Positions 18,267 through 25,489 of a stretch of DNA of 35,852 nucleotides are shown in pieces. The translations under genes were made by a program, and so were the position numbers. The stretch is taken from positions 1 to 35,852 of the forward strand of contig CACWGK010000026.1 of NCBI GenBank assembly GCA_902760415.1, given 5' to 3'. This DNA is from an uncultured Lachnospiraceae bacterium. Its GTDB lineage: Bacteria; Bacillota; Clostridia; Lachnospirales; Lachnospiraceae. Position 1 is the first letter of the stretch; each line of letters begins with the position of its first letter. Below the pieces are notes generated by a model. It worked only from the letters and a program-made list of their open reading frames with translations, made no database searches and had not been told where the DNA came from.

Positions 18267-19323
18267 AGTATTTGTCAATACCATTTGCAATACCAGTAAC
18301 CATAGTATTCTGGAAGCTCGAATCATTCATCTGGTTATCTTCGGTAGGGTTTGTCATAAATCCCATCTCTATAAGAGTCGTTGGAACCTTACTCCAGTTA
18401 TTACCTGACATAGAATCTGTCTCCCATACGCCACGATTCTTATACCCAGTAGCTGAATAATATGAATCAAGAACGCATGTAGAAAGTTTCTTACACTCAC
18501 TATACATACTTGATATATAAGGATTCGAGGAAGTTATACAGATAGTCATCGCGCCTCTCGCCGAACTACTATCTGACCCATCCGCATGAAGTCTTATATA
18601 AGCGTCTGCATTATTTGTGTTAGCAACTTCAGCTCTATCCTTGCATGACATCGGGGTATTATTATCACTTCTGGTAAGAATAACGTTATAACCACGTGAC
18701 TCAAGCTCTGTCTTAAGCTTTTCTGCCATAGTCATAGTGAGCTGATATTCGTATATACCTGTAGATACGCCCTTTGTTCCGCCACTATCCTTAGCCTTTG
18801 TCACTGAAGAACCCGGACCAAGAGGTTCAGTTCCAGATGCAACAACTGATGAATGGCCAGGATCTATAACAACTGTCTTACCTGCTCCATTTCCTTTACC
18901 TGCACCAACAGAGCCGTCTTCATTTTTATATCCATCAATCCAGGCACCATCTTCACCTACATAGTAAGTTCCGATCCATTTCTTTGAGTCCATATATCCA
19001 GATGAATTGAAATGATACCATTTCTTATCAATCTTGAGCCACTGGTTAGTTGGATACCACTTTCCATCCTCGAACCACCAGCCGGTCGAATTGTTCTTCC
19101 ACTTTCCGTACCATCCGCTAGTATACCAACCGTTTGCATTAATCCAGTATCCATCTATATATTCGCTTTTAGCATATGTGCCATCAGAATACTGATACCA
19201 CCAACCGCCACTCGAAGACTTAATCCAGCCTTCCTCAGCTGCATTAGCATTTATACCAAATGAAAGCACAGCGAATAAAACAAGCGTTATTAGAGATATC
19301 ATAAAACTAGTATATTTCTTCAT
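18259..19323 (-). CDS. N-acetylmuramoyl-L-alanine amidase with choline-binding-type wall repeats
   Basis: A secreted 354-aa murein hydrolase. A signal peptide ends near residue 29 (INANAAEE). Residues 32-132 hold a series of Trp/Tyr/Gly-rich wall-binding repeats of the choline-binding type (GWWYQYSDGTY, GWWFEDGKWYPTNQW, KKWYHFNSSGYM). After a Gly-rich linker comes an Amidase_3 domain with all zinc and catalytic residues: His157 in DPGH, Glu192 in IYEYQ, His246 in RLHADG and Glu319 in LIEMGF. It should cleave the bond between muramic acid and the stem peptide during division or wall turnover. The start has an AGAGAGG site. Whether the repeats bind choline or another wall polymer cannot be told from sequence. 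Confidence 0.93.
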   Translation of the reverse strand: MKKYTSFMISLITLVLFAVLSFGINANAAEEGWIKSSSGGWWYQYSDGTYAKSEYIDGYWINANGWYTSGWYGKWKNNSTGWWFEDGKWYPTNQWLKIDKKWYHFNSSGYMDSKKWIGTYYVGEDGAWIDGYKNEDGSVGAGKGNGAGKTVVIDPGHSSVVASGTEPLGPGSSVTKAKDSGGTKGVSTGIYEYQLTMTMAEKLKTELESRGYNVILTRSDNNTPMSCKDRAEVANTNNADAYIRLHADGSDSSSARGAMTICITSSNPYISSMYSECKKLSTCVLDSYYSATGYKNRGVWETDSMSGNNWSKVPTTLIEMGFMTNPTEDNQMNDSSFQNTMVTGIANGIDKYFE

Positions 19324-19402
19324 TGAATAACCTCTCTATTTCAAATAATTATCTTGATTCTTTATCAATATATAAATCAATATATAAATTGGCATATAAA
19401 TT

Positions 19403-19434
19403 AATTTCTAGATAATTTCTAGAAAATTTCTAGA
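19403..19434. repeat. Three AATTTCTAGA repeats with 11-bp period
   Basis: AATTTCTAGA occurs at 19403, 19414 and 19425, followed by degenerate A/T-rich relatives. Just before are two CAATATATAAAT units, 12 bp apart. The array fills the gap between the amidase gene and the small membrane protein. An 11-bp period places the sites on one DNA face. Confidence 0.7.
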
Positions 19435-19459
19435 TTTTTAAAATATATTTAGAATATTT

Positions 19460-19657
19460 TTAGAAAACAAAGTTAAGAACAATGAGAATAACGCCGCATC
19501 CAATTTCAAAGAATCCAGCTTTTCTGACTCTAGAAACCTCTTCAGGATTATCACGATTTTCTTTCTTGGTACAAGCCTTTGGAGCTATTACCATAACAAG
19601 CCCAAGGATGATAAGTATACTGAAAACAACAACTTTAGCTAAATCGTAAGTACTCAT
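19460..19657 (-). CDS. Small two-helix membrane protein
   Basis: A 65-aa peptide with two hydrophobic segments, residues 8-26 (VVVFSILIILGLVMVIA) and 49-65 (FEIGCGVILIVLNFVF), joined by a polar loop KACTKKENRDNPEEVSRVRKAG. It resembles short DUF-type membrane proteins (perhaps DUF6199-like), but I cannot assign a family. The ribosome site GGAGG is well placed before the ATG. Upstream are three phased dyads at 19690-19763, so expression is likely regulated. Its neighbours are the wall amidase downstream and a structured intergenic block upstream. Confidence 0.7.
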   Translation of the reverse strand: MSTYDLAKVVVFSILIILGLVMVIAPKACTKKENRDNPEEVSRVRKAGFFEIGCGVILIVLNFVF

Positions 19658-19689
19658 AATAAAACCTCCATCACTTACATAAACAATAC

Positions 19690-19763
19690 TAGTTAGAATA
19701 TCTAACTAATAACATTACTAGTAGAATATCTAACTTATAATATTACTAGTTAGTTATTCTAAC
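19690..19763 (-). promoter_or_regulatory. Three phased dyads, candidate repressor operators
   Basis: Three units of 28-29 bp. Dyad 1 is TAGTTAG-N5-CTAACTA (19690-19708), dyad 2 is GTAG-N5-CTAAC (19721-19734) and dyad 3 is GTTAG-N5-CTAAC (19749-19763). Each is preceded by TACTAG. TTAG-N5-CTAA spacing resembles operators of MarR-type regulators, but no regulator gene lies nearby. They stand between the small membrane protein and its likely promoter. Confidence 0.6.
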
Positions 19764-19783
19764 ATATAATTCAAAAAACTCAA
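19756..19783 (-). promoter_or_regulatory. Candidate promoter for the small membrane protein
   Basis: On the minus strand TTGAGT (19778-19783) and TAGAAT (19756-19761) are 16 bp apart. The -10 lies inside dyad 3, so a bound repressor would block it. Confidence 0.35.
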
Positions 19784-19836
19784 AAGACTGTTTTGTAACG
19801 CAAAAAAAATAGTATAAATCCAATTCCTAAACAACC

Positions 19837-20011
19837 TTTCGGCTATATGCTATTATTTTCAGATATAGTCACCCGTCAAGCAAAGATTTACGGGTGACTC
19901 CTCTAAGCTTTATCATCATATAGCCCAAATAAAGCATTATTTAAGAAAAATAGTTTACATAAAATCCGAAAACGGGTGACTACTTCAACTAGAGACATCA
20001 TATAGCCGAAA
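19837..20011. repeat. Three 40-bp units, first one inverted, with conserved ends
   Basis: Units lie at 19837-19876 (inverted), 19890-19929 and 19972-20011. Each is exactly 40 bp: ACGGGTGACT, then 17 unrelated bases, then CATATAGCCGAAA (CATATAGCCCAAA in unit 2). Units 1 and 2 face each other across 13 bp, so they can fold into a hairpin with a 10-bp inner stem, a 17x17 open region and an outer stem of 12 of 13 pairs. Unit 3 repeats unit 2 after 82 bp. The family is unknown to me. Candidates are REP-like extragenic elements, a structured RNA or a multi-site protein target. Confidence 0.85.
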
Positions 20012-20040
20012 ATATAATGTACGTAATATTCATAATAAAA

Positions 20041-20078
20041 GCACCCTCTTTACCATATAGCAAAGAGGGTGCATTTTT
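20041..20078. terminator. Bidirectional terminator after the lipoprotein gene
   Basis: The stem GCACCCTCTTT/AAAGAGGGTGC has ATTTTT after it on plus and TTTTATT after it on minus. On minus it ends the lipoprotein mRNA (stop at 20143). Its loop carries CATATAGC, the same motif as the 40-bp units. Confidence 0.75.
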
Positions 20079-20098
20079 AGCATTTTTAGCATTTTTAG
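20072..20098. repeat. 9-bp tandem repeat (CATTTTTAG) x3
   Basis: Three exact copies of CATTTTTAG directly after the terminator stem, followed by further T runs. It multiplies the T tract on the plus strand; slippage is the likely origin. Confidence 0.85.
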
Positions 20099-20142
20099 CT
20101 TTTTTATACTTTTTCTATACTTAATTTATGCTTATTAGATAT

Positions 20143-20673
20143 TTACTCGAAATATGTAAGTGATACTTTGATTGGTTCACCGCCATCCTCGACTACAAGA
20201 AATGAATTATTTGAACCAGCCTGACATTTTAGATACTGAGTCATTGGTTCTTTGCCCATATAGAACTCTTCATATATGGTATTGTCTGAACAGAGATAAT
20301 AATATACGTCTCCGCCACCGCTAAAGATATCATGTGGACCAAAGTCTGAATGATAGATAAAGATATCTGTGAATACTGTTGGTTTAGTACCGTTATCATA
20401 TCCAACCAGGAACTCATCGGTTCCATCTTTATCAAGATCAATTATATAATAACCAAACTTCAGTGACTTATCCTTATATTCTTCTTTCATAATGATCTGT
20501 TTGACATCATGTGACCAATCATCTTTAAATGCAGCTGTATAATAGTCACGTACCTCGCCGTACCAATCCTTCGGTACTTTATTTCCACATCCACTAGCAG
20601 AAATCATCATTGTAACAGCAAGAATTGTTGCAAATGTCCTTTTAACCATCTTTTTACCTAGTAATTTTTTCAT
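20143..20673 (-). CDS. Predicted lipoprotein with an Asp-rich calcium-type loop
   Basis: A 176-aa exported protein. The N-terminus is basic and hydrophobic and ends in a lipobox-like SASGC (Cys near residue 29). The segment DLDKDGTDEFLVG matches the Asp-rich repeat loop (DxDxDGxxE) seen in EF-hand-like and FG-GAP-type domains, which bind calcium. This arrangement is common in Lachnospiraceae lipoproteins of unknown role. The rest is rich in Tyr and Gly. A second start, MVKRTF, is possible eight codons in, but AGAGGT precedes the first one. It stands alone, closed by a terminator. Function unknown. Confidence 0.7.
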   Translation of the reverse strand: MKKLLGKKMVKRTFATILAVTMMISASGCGNKVPKDWYGEVRDYYTAAFKDDWSHDVKQIIMKEEYKDKSLKFGYYIIDLDKDGTDEFLVGYDNGTKPTVFTDIFIYHSDFGPHDIFSGGGDVYYYLCSDNTIYEEFYMGKEPMTQYLKCQAGSNNSFLVVEDGGEPIKVSLTYFE

Positions 20674-20862
20674 ATTCTGTCATACCTCTCATTATTTTTC
20701 TGAGTCAATAATATTACCGAGTTTATATTTTCAATAAATTATTTATTTATCAGATTTCTTTGCAACTCATTTTATAATATATTTCAGAATAAGTCTTTAA
20801 GAAAAGTTTAATTCTGATTAATTAGAGCTCTTTATTTAGTGAATTTAAAAAAATAAGTTTTA

Positions 20863-20891
20863 TTGACTGTTTTTCTGCAAACCTTTATACT
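20863..20891 (+). promoter_or_regulatory. Promoter of the diguanylate cyclase gene
   Basis: TTGACT (20863-20868) and TATACT (20886-20891) are separated by 17 bp. The predicted start near 20898 leaves a leader of about 94 nt. Confidence 0.65.
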
Positions 20892-20898
20892 TGAATTA

Positions 20899-20927
20899 TC
20901 TAGGAGTACGGGGGCAAATCTTCTAGA
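20899..20927 (+). promoter_or_regulatory. 5'-terminal leader hairpin of the cyclase mRNA
   Basis: TCTAGGAG pairs with CTTCTAGA (8 bp, one G-U) around a 13-nt loop TACGGGGGCAAAT. It begins at or within 2 nt of the predicted transcription start. No known riboswitch is recognised, and it does not match c-di-GMP aptamers. Confidence 0.45.
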
Positions 20928-20991
20928 GTTTTGATAACTTTATGTCATTTTATCTATAGTTTGATTTAGTTATAATATCGGGTATTTACTT

Positions 20992-22911
20992 ATGAAGAAA
21001 AAACTTATCGCTCTATGTACATCTCGTATATATGATCCCCAGATTCACGGATATATTGAAAGATTAAATGAGAGGCTCCACAAAGAGGACTACTCTCTTC
21101 TTATATTTGCAATTAATTCCGACATTTATTGGGACGAGGATAGACCGGCCGCCGAGAAGTTTGTCTTTGATATAATTCCTTATGACAGTATCGAAGCTGT
21201 TGTGATAATGGATGAAAAGATAAAGAGCCATAAGGTCACAAATAAAATCATAGAATCTGCCAGAAAAGCTAATGTTCCTGCTATTGTATGCGATGGACAT
21301 TACAGTAATGCATCGAATATTCAATTTGAATACGATAAAGGATTCGAGCTTATCTGTCGTCATATTATTGAAGAGCATAATATCAAACGTCCACATATGA
21401 TGGCTGGTCAGCCGGATAATGAGTTCTCAAATCGTCGTATCGAAGTATTTAAAAAAGTTCTTCAAGATAATAACATTTCTTTTGATGATTCAATGATTAG
21501 CTATGGGTATTTCTGGTCGGAACCTTGCCGCGAAGCAACAGAGAAACTGCTGAAAAGAGATACTCTTCCTGAAGCGATTATATGCGCAAATGATGCTATG
21601 GCCATAACTGTATCGGAAATGATGCAGGAAGCTGGTTACAAAGTTCCCGAGGATATTATCATTTCAGGTTTTGATGGATATGAGGCAATATACTTCGCAT
21701 CTCCTATGATATCCTCAACCAGCTGCGACATCATGCTTCTCGCCAATGCTACAGCGGATCTTATATTAAAGCAACCAAGATTTAATGAACTCGAGAACAT
21801 ATATATAACACCTAAACTAATCCCGAATGAATCCTGCGGTTGCCATGAATACGCTTCCCATCCTGACACACTTCGAGATTGGTTCCGCGAAAGCTTTTCA
21901 AGGCATAACGATGACAACCGTGTTCTGCAAATGATGTCTTCATACATGTCAACAAGTCAGAACATCGGAGAAATGCTCACTCACTTAGATTGTTATAAAA
22001 CAGAGCATTCTCTCTGCGTGGTCGACCGAAATGCACTAAATGGCGAAAACTATTTTGGAGAGGAAGCTAACTCAAAGAAAGATTTTGTATTAATATATGA
22101 CGCTGATTATTCAGAAAAATATAAAGAAGATACATTTGAATTGCCTGATGGTGATCCATATAGTACCGAAACTATACTAACTCCTTCTATCAGAGATAGA
22201 ATACTTAAACTCACAGAGTCAGAATACCCGCTGATATTTAACTCATTAAATATTATGAATAAATCATTTGGTTTTGTTTGTTATCATTTTCCAAATAGTT
22301 ATATCAATAATTATTCTAATACTATGCAGATCACCAGCTCTATAAGCAACGGAATCGGCGGATATATAAATATGGAGTATCAAAGAACTCTTCTTAAGCA
22401 AATGGATGAAATGTACCGACACGATCCACTGACCGGGCTACTTAACAGAATGGGATTCTTAAATGAGTTTAAGAGAATATGTCAGAAGGGCACGTACGGT
22501 AACTCTGAGATAACAATTATTATGTCGGATCTTGATGGGCTTAAATATATTAATGATCATTTCGGTCACGCTGAAGGTGATAATGCTATCGAGAAAGTTG
22601 CAAAAGCACTCTTCAGTGCGGTTCCGGAGAACAGTCTTTCAACACGATTCGGTGGAGACGAAGTATTCTCAGTTATCTTCGGAGAATGCAACCCTAAGGA
22701 AATAATTACAAATATTGATACATTTCTAAAGAATTATAATGAGATGTCAGGCCGACCTTACAAAGTCGAAACAAGTTGCGGTTATATCACCACAACCCTC
22801 AACGAAGATTTCGATATAACTCAGGCCGTCAAAGATGCTGATGTTAAAATGTATGACGCAAAAGCAAAGAAATACGCAGCCAAAGGCAAACTACATTTTA
22901 CATACGTCTAA
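20992..22911 (+). CDS. Cytoplasmic diguanylate cyclase with LacI-type ligand-binding domain
   Basis: A 639-aa protein predicted to make cyclic di-GMP from GTP. Residues 1-275 look like the sugar-binding fold of LacI-family regulators (CANDAMA at 198-204, PEDIIISGFDG at 219-229), but there is no helix-turn-helix, signal peptide or membrane helix, so the sensor appears cytoplasmic. Residues 300-460 are a linker domain, possibly GAF-like. The GGDEF domain starts at HDPLTGLLNRMGF (477-489), has SDLDGLKYINDHFGH and the active loop RFGGDEV (552-558). The last loop residue is Val instead of Phe. No RxxD inhibitory site is visible before the loop. No clear Shine-Dalgarno precedes the ATG. Confidence 0.9.
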   Translation: MKKKLIALCTSRIYDPQIHGYIERLNERLHKEDYSLLIFAINSDIYWDEDRPAAEKFVFDIIPYDSIEAVVIMDEKIKSHKVTNKIIESARKANVPAIVCDGHYSNASNIQFEYDKGFELICRHIIEEHNIKRPHMMAGQPDNEFSNRRIEVFKKVLQDNNISFDDSMISYGYFWSEPCREATEKLLKRDTLPEAIICANDAMAITVSEMMQEAGYKVPEDIIISGFDGYEAIYFASPMISSTSCDIMLLANATADLILKQPRFNELENIYITPKLIPNESCGCHEYASHPDTLRDWFRESFSRHNDDNRVLQMMSSYMSTSQNIGEMLTHLDCYKTEHSLCVVDRNALNGENYFGEEANSKKDFVLIYDADYSEKYKEDTFELPDGDPYSTETILTPSIRDRILKLTESEYPLIFNSLNIMNKSFGFVCYHFPNSYINNYSNTMQITSSISNGIGGYINMEYQRTLLKQMDEMYRHDPLTGLLNRMGFLNEFKRICQKGTYGNSEITIIMSDLDGLKYINDHFGHAEGDNAIEKVAKALFSAVPENSLSTRFGGDEVFSVIFGECNPKEIITNIDTFLKNYNEMSGRPYKVETSCGYITTTLNEDFDITQAVKDADVKMYDAKAKKYAAKGKLHFTYV

Positions 22912-22925
22912 ATCACCTCAAACAA

Positions 22926-22969
22926 AAAATGAGTCACCTGCTACGTCGGACGTAAAGGTGACTCATTTT
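22926..22969. repeat. Palindromic repeat family, copy 2 (between convergent genes)
   Basis: A 44-bp palindrome with arms AAAATGAGTCACCT and AGGTGACTCATTTT and the same core TACGTCGGACGTA (22942-22954). Relative to copies 1 and 3 one T-A pair of the arm is replaced by a C-G pair on both sides, a compensatory change. It starts 14 bp after the cyclase stop and ends 5 bp before the converging gene's stop, so it can end both transcripts. Confidence 0.88.
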
Positions 22970-22974
22970 AAGTA

Positions 22975-24117
22975 TCAATTTGTTAGTGAATAATTGCTAA
23001 ATACATATTTGTAGATATCGGCATATTCATCATTAAGACCTTCTACACATATATACTGTATATTTCCTGCCTCATCTTTAAAGATAAATGCTCGCAGCAC
23101 TGCTCCATCGCTATATTCCCCATATAACATAAATCCTTTATGACTACCAAATGTAGCATTATAGATTTCACAAGAAGTAGCACTTTTAGCAAGGGTGCTC
23201 TGCATACCTTCAGCAAATGTATCGACTTTTCCAACTGATTCAGGCGAATAAGTATAATGTGTTATTACATCTAGCATACCATAAGCATACTGCTGATGAC
23301 CCAAGAGATATGAATTATAACCACCTGATTCCACGAAAGTTACATATTTTTCCGGTATTGATATATATCCCTGAACCGAATCTCCTACTCTTTGACATCC
23401 AGAAGGTTCTGGGTATGTTCCTATGTAGGATTCATCGGTATCATCATACTTTTCACTATATAAATCATTATTATTCGATGAACCTGAAGCATCACTAGTA
23501 TCTTCTTCCGTAGTAGATTCTGTCGTTGCTTCTGCAGTCGTTTCTGTAGTAGTTTCTGTTGTTACTGCTGTGGTTGACTCACTAGTGGTTGGCGATAACA
23601 CAGTACTACTATGATCATCGTCATCATCAATGCCATGATAACTACTTGTTGTGCTTGATTCGTGCGAACCAGATACAGAATTATAACTATATGCAAATAT
23701 TCCAAAAATCCATGCATACACAATTACATATATAACTATAACAAAACCAGATAAACCTAATCCAATAAAATTAAGTACAGTCGGAAAATTGTTATTAGTA
23801 TTCTTTGATGCTTTAACAAGTCCTACTATAGAAAGAATAAGACCAACAGGCGCAATGAATAAACCGAATATAATAGATAATATACCAAGTGTCTTGCCAG
23901 CATCATCGCGAGGAATATTCGAAGGTGCAGGCTGATAAACCGGTGGTTGATGATTATATCCTTGCTGACTATATTGCTGTTGCTGATAATATCCTAGCTG
24001 CTGATTTGCTTGATATTGCTGGTTATATACCTGCTGACTATATTGCTGTTGCTGGTTATACCACTGCTGTTCAGGATTTCCTGAAATTCCAAATTCATTT
24101 CTTTGATTATCATCCAT
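22975..24117 (-). CDS. Q/Y-rich membrane protein with Thr-rich stalk and extracellular domain
   Basis: A 380-aa protein of unknown function. Residues 15-65 are a prion-like Gln/Tyr/Asn-rich tract (WYNQQQQYSQQVYNQQYQ). Two transmembrane helices lie at about 76-101 and 113-143, resembling DUF4190-type membrane modules. A low-complexity Ser/Thr/Glu stalk (TTAVTTETTTETTAEATTE) spans about 170-210. The C-terminal 160 residues form a globular domain, predicted outside. The Q-rich tract is partly built from a 23-bp duplication. It follows the MFS gene by 11 bp and is likely co-transcribed. It ends in palindromic repeat copy 2. Confidence 0.75.
   Translation of the reverse strand: MDDNQRNEFGISGNPEQQWYNQQQQYSQQVYNQQYQANQQLGYYQQQQYSQQGYNHQPPVYQPAPSNIPRDDAGKTLGILSIIFGLFIAPVGLILSIVGLVKASKNTNNNFPTVLNFIGLGLSGFVIVIYVIVYAWIFGIFAYSYNSVSGSHESSTTSSYHGIDDDDDHSSTVLSPTTSESTTAVTTETTTETTAEATTESTTEEDTSDASGSSNNNDLYSEKYDDTDESYIGTYPEPSGCQRVGDSVQGYISIPEKYVTFVESGGYNSYLLGHQQYAYGMLDVITHYTYSPESVGKVDTFAEGMQSTLAKSATSCEIYNATFGSHKGFMLYGEYSDGAVLRAFIFKDEAGNIQYICVEGLNDEYADIYKYVFSNYSLTN
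23963..24054. repeat. 23-bp direct repeat inside the Q-rich coding tract
   Basis: An identical 23-bp sequence at 23963-23985 and 24032-24054, 69 bp apart (a multiple of three), encodes the repeated QQQQYSQQ peptide. It suggests in-frame expansion of the Q/Y tract. Confidence 0.8.
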
Positions 24118-24128
24118 ATCTAATACTC

Positions 24129-25472
24129 CTAATCCATATCTCCAAATGCATCAAGACCACTTGAGACAGTAGCCTTAACATCACCATGCTTTACTTGTGT
24201 CATAGTTATAAAACTAACGAATACGAATAATGTCGCATAGATAAATAGTATCTTATAGCTTACATTTCTCATAAGGAAACCAGCCATAATTGGTGTGATA
24301 ACCTGTCCCGCCATCGATGCCGTATAATAATATCCTGTGAACTTACCCGCATCCGCCCCGCGACACATTTCAACCACCATCGGGAGTGAATTAACATTTA
24401 TCGCCGCCCAGGCAAGTCCAACAAGAGCAAATACGATATACATTGGAATCGTAACATGATCCGATGTAGTAGTAAGTACAAAACATAAGCAAAATGTTAA
24501 TGTAAGAAGTAAAGTTCCGAAGTAAATCGACTTCTTTCTACCAATCTTAGAAGCAAGATGCCCTATAGGAATATATGAAATGATAGCTCCAACATTTGCG
24601 ATGAGGAAGCAAGTCGATGCGCCTCCAAGACCTTCGCCCATTATATTTGAAATATAAGTTGTAAACCATGTGGTCACAGCATTATATCCTATAAACCAAA
24701 GCATTATTGATGCAAGAAGGAAAAGCATAGAGCGCATTACATCTTTAGGTAATTTTCCAGTACTCTCCCCTTTTTCATCTTCTAGAGTCAAGTTCCACTC
24801 AGGATGCTCCTTTTCAATCTTTTCATTCTCTGCAGCGAGCTTTGGTTCATTTACAGTCAGCTTCATAAGAATGATACAAATAAACATGAAGGCTGATACG
24901 AAGATAAAGAGCGGACGATAATTAACATGATCAAGCCCCTCTATCTTTGATTTTGGATACATTACGCTGGCATAGATAAGATATATTATTCCGCCACCGG
25001 CCCCCATCAGGTTGATGATTGCATTTCCTCTTGATCTAAGAGGTTTTGGCGTAACATCCGGCATGAGCGCAACAGCCGGAGAACGATAAGTAGACATTGT
25101 AAACAGAAGTAACCCAAGCAGGAATACGAAGAAACCAAAGCTAAATATAGGCCATGCTCCTCCTGCTGCATATCCATTTTCTATAACTGGAAGGACATTA
25201 AGTAACATGACAGATACAAAAGTTCCACCTAAAATAAATGGCATACGTTTTCCTATTGGAGTTTTAGTCTTATCTGATAATCTTCCGAAAAATGGAAGCA
25301 AGAATAATGCTAAGATGTTGTCTGCTGCCATAATCGCACCAGAGATTGTTTCATTAAGATGAAATGTATTAGTCAAAAGAAGTGGTATGACGTTGTCGTA
25401 TAACTGCCAGAACGCAGTGATCGACATAAATGCAAGGCCTATAAGAATAGTAGTCTTGTAATTTAACTTCAT
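24129..25472 (-). CDS. MFS transporter, GPH/SLC45 sugar-symporter-like
   Basis: A 447-aa membrane protein with about 12 predicted helices. The loop GRLSDKTKTPIGKRMPFILGG after helix 2 and the later GHLASKIGRKKS resemble the sucrose/disaccharide carriers of the SLC45 and GPH groups. Substrate is likely a sugar, but this cannot be fixed from sequence. It lies between a broken DUF3592 gene (17 bp upstream) and the Q/Y-rich membrane protein (11 bp downstream). No glycosidase gene is adjacent. Confidence 0.85.
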   Translation of the reverse strand: MKLNYKTTILIGLAFMSITAFWQLYDNVIPLLLTNTFHLNETISGAIMAADNILALFLLPFFGRLSDKTKTPIGKRMPFILGGTFVSVMLLNVLPVIENGYAAGGAWPIFSFGFFVFLLGLLLFTMSTYRSPAVALMPDVTPKPLRSRGNAIINLMGAGGGIIYLIYASVMYPKSKIEGLDHVNYRPLFIFVSAFMFICIILMKLTVNEPKLAAENEKIEKEHPEWNLTLEDEKGESTGKLPKDVMRSMLFLLASIMLWFIGYNAVTTWFTTYISNIMGEGLGGASTCFLIANVGAIISYIPIGHLASKIGRKKSIYFGTLLLTLTFCLCFVLTTTSDHVTIPMYIVFALVGLAWAAINVNSLPMVVEMCRGADAGKFTGYYYTASMAGQVITPIMAGFLMRNVSYKILFIYATLFVFVSFITMTQVKHGDVKATVSSGLDAFGDMD

Positions 25473-25489
25473 TATACCCCCCTAAGTCT

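Larger units (their letters stand above)
19658..20142. other. 485-bp gene-free block rich in repeats
   Basis: No credible reading frame. From left to right it holds a ribosome site, three phased dyads (19690-19763), a candidate promoter, a three-copy 40-bp repeat cluster (19837-20011), a bidirectional terminator (20041-20078) and a 9-bp tandem repeat (20072-20098). The motif GCTATATG or its complement appears four times, the last inside the terminator loop. Confidence 0.8.
20674..20991. other. 318-bp divergent promoter region
   Basis: This AT-rich region separates the minus-strand lipoprotein from the plus-strand cyclase. It holds the cyclase promoter (20863-20891), its leader with a 5' hairpin (20899-20927) and, on minus, a weak TTGCAA-N18-TAATTT for the lipoprotein. 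No reading frame is credible. Confidence 0.6.

Noticed and set aside
19837..20011. CRISPR array
   Set aside because: Only three units, one inverted, with unequal gaps (13 and 42 bp), and the variable part lies inside the unit. No cas gene nearby.
20143..20673. EF-hand calcium sensor
   Set aside because: Only one Asp-rich loop is present, without the flanking helices of an EF-hand pair; a calcium-type loop is all that can be said.
20892..20991. Cyclic di-GMP riboswitch before the cyclase gene
   Set aside because: The leader has neither the conserved GEMM core nor a two-stem aptamer; only one hairpin is visible.
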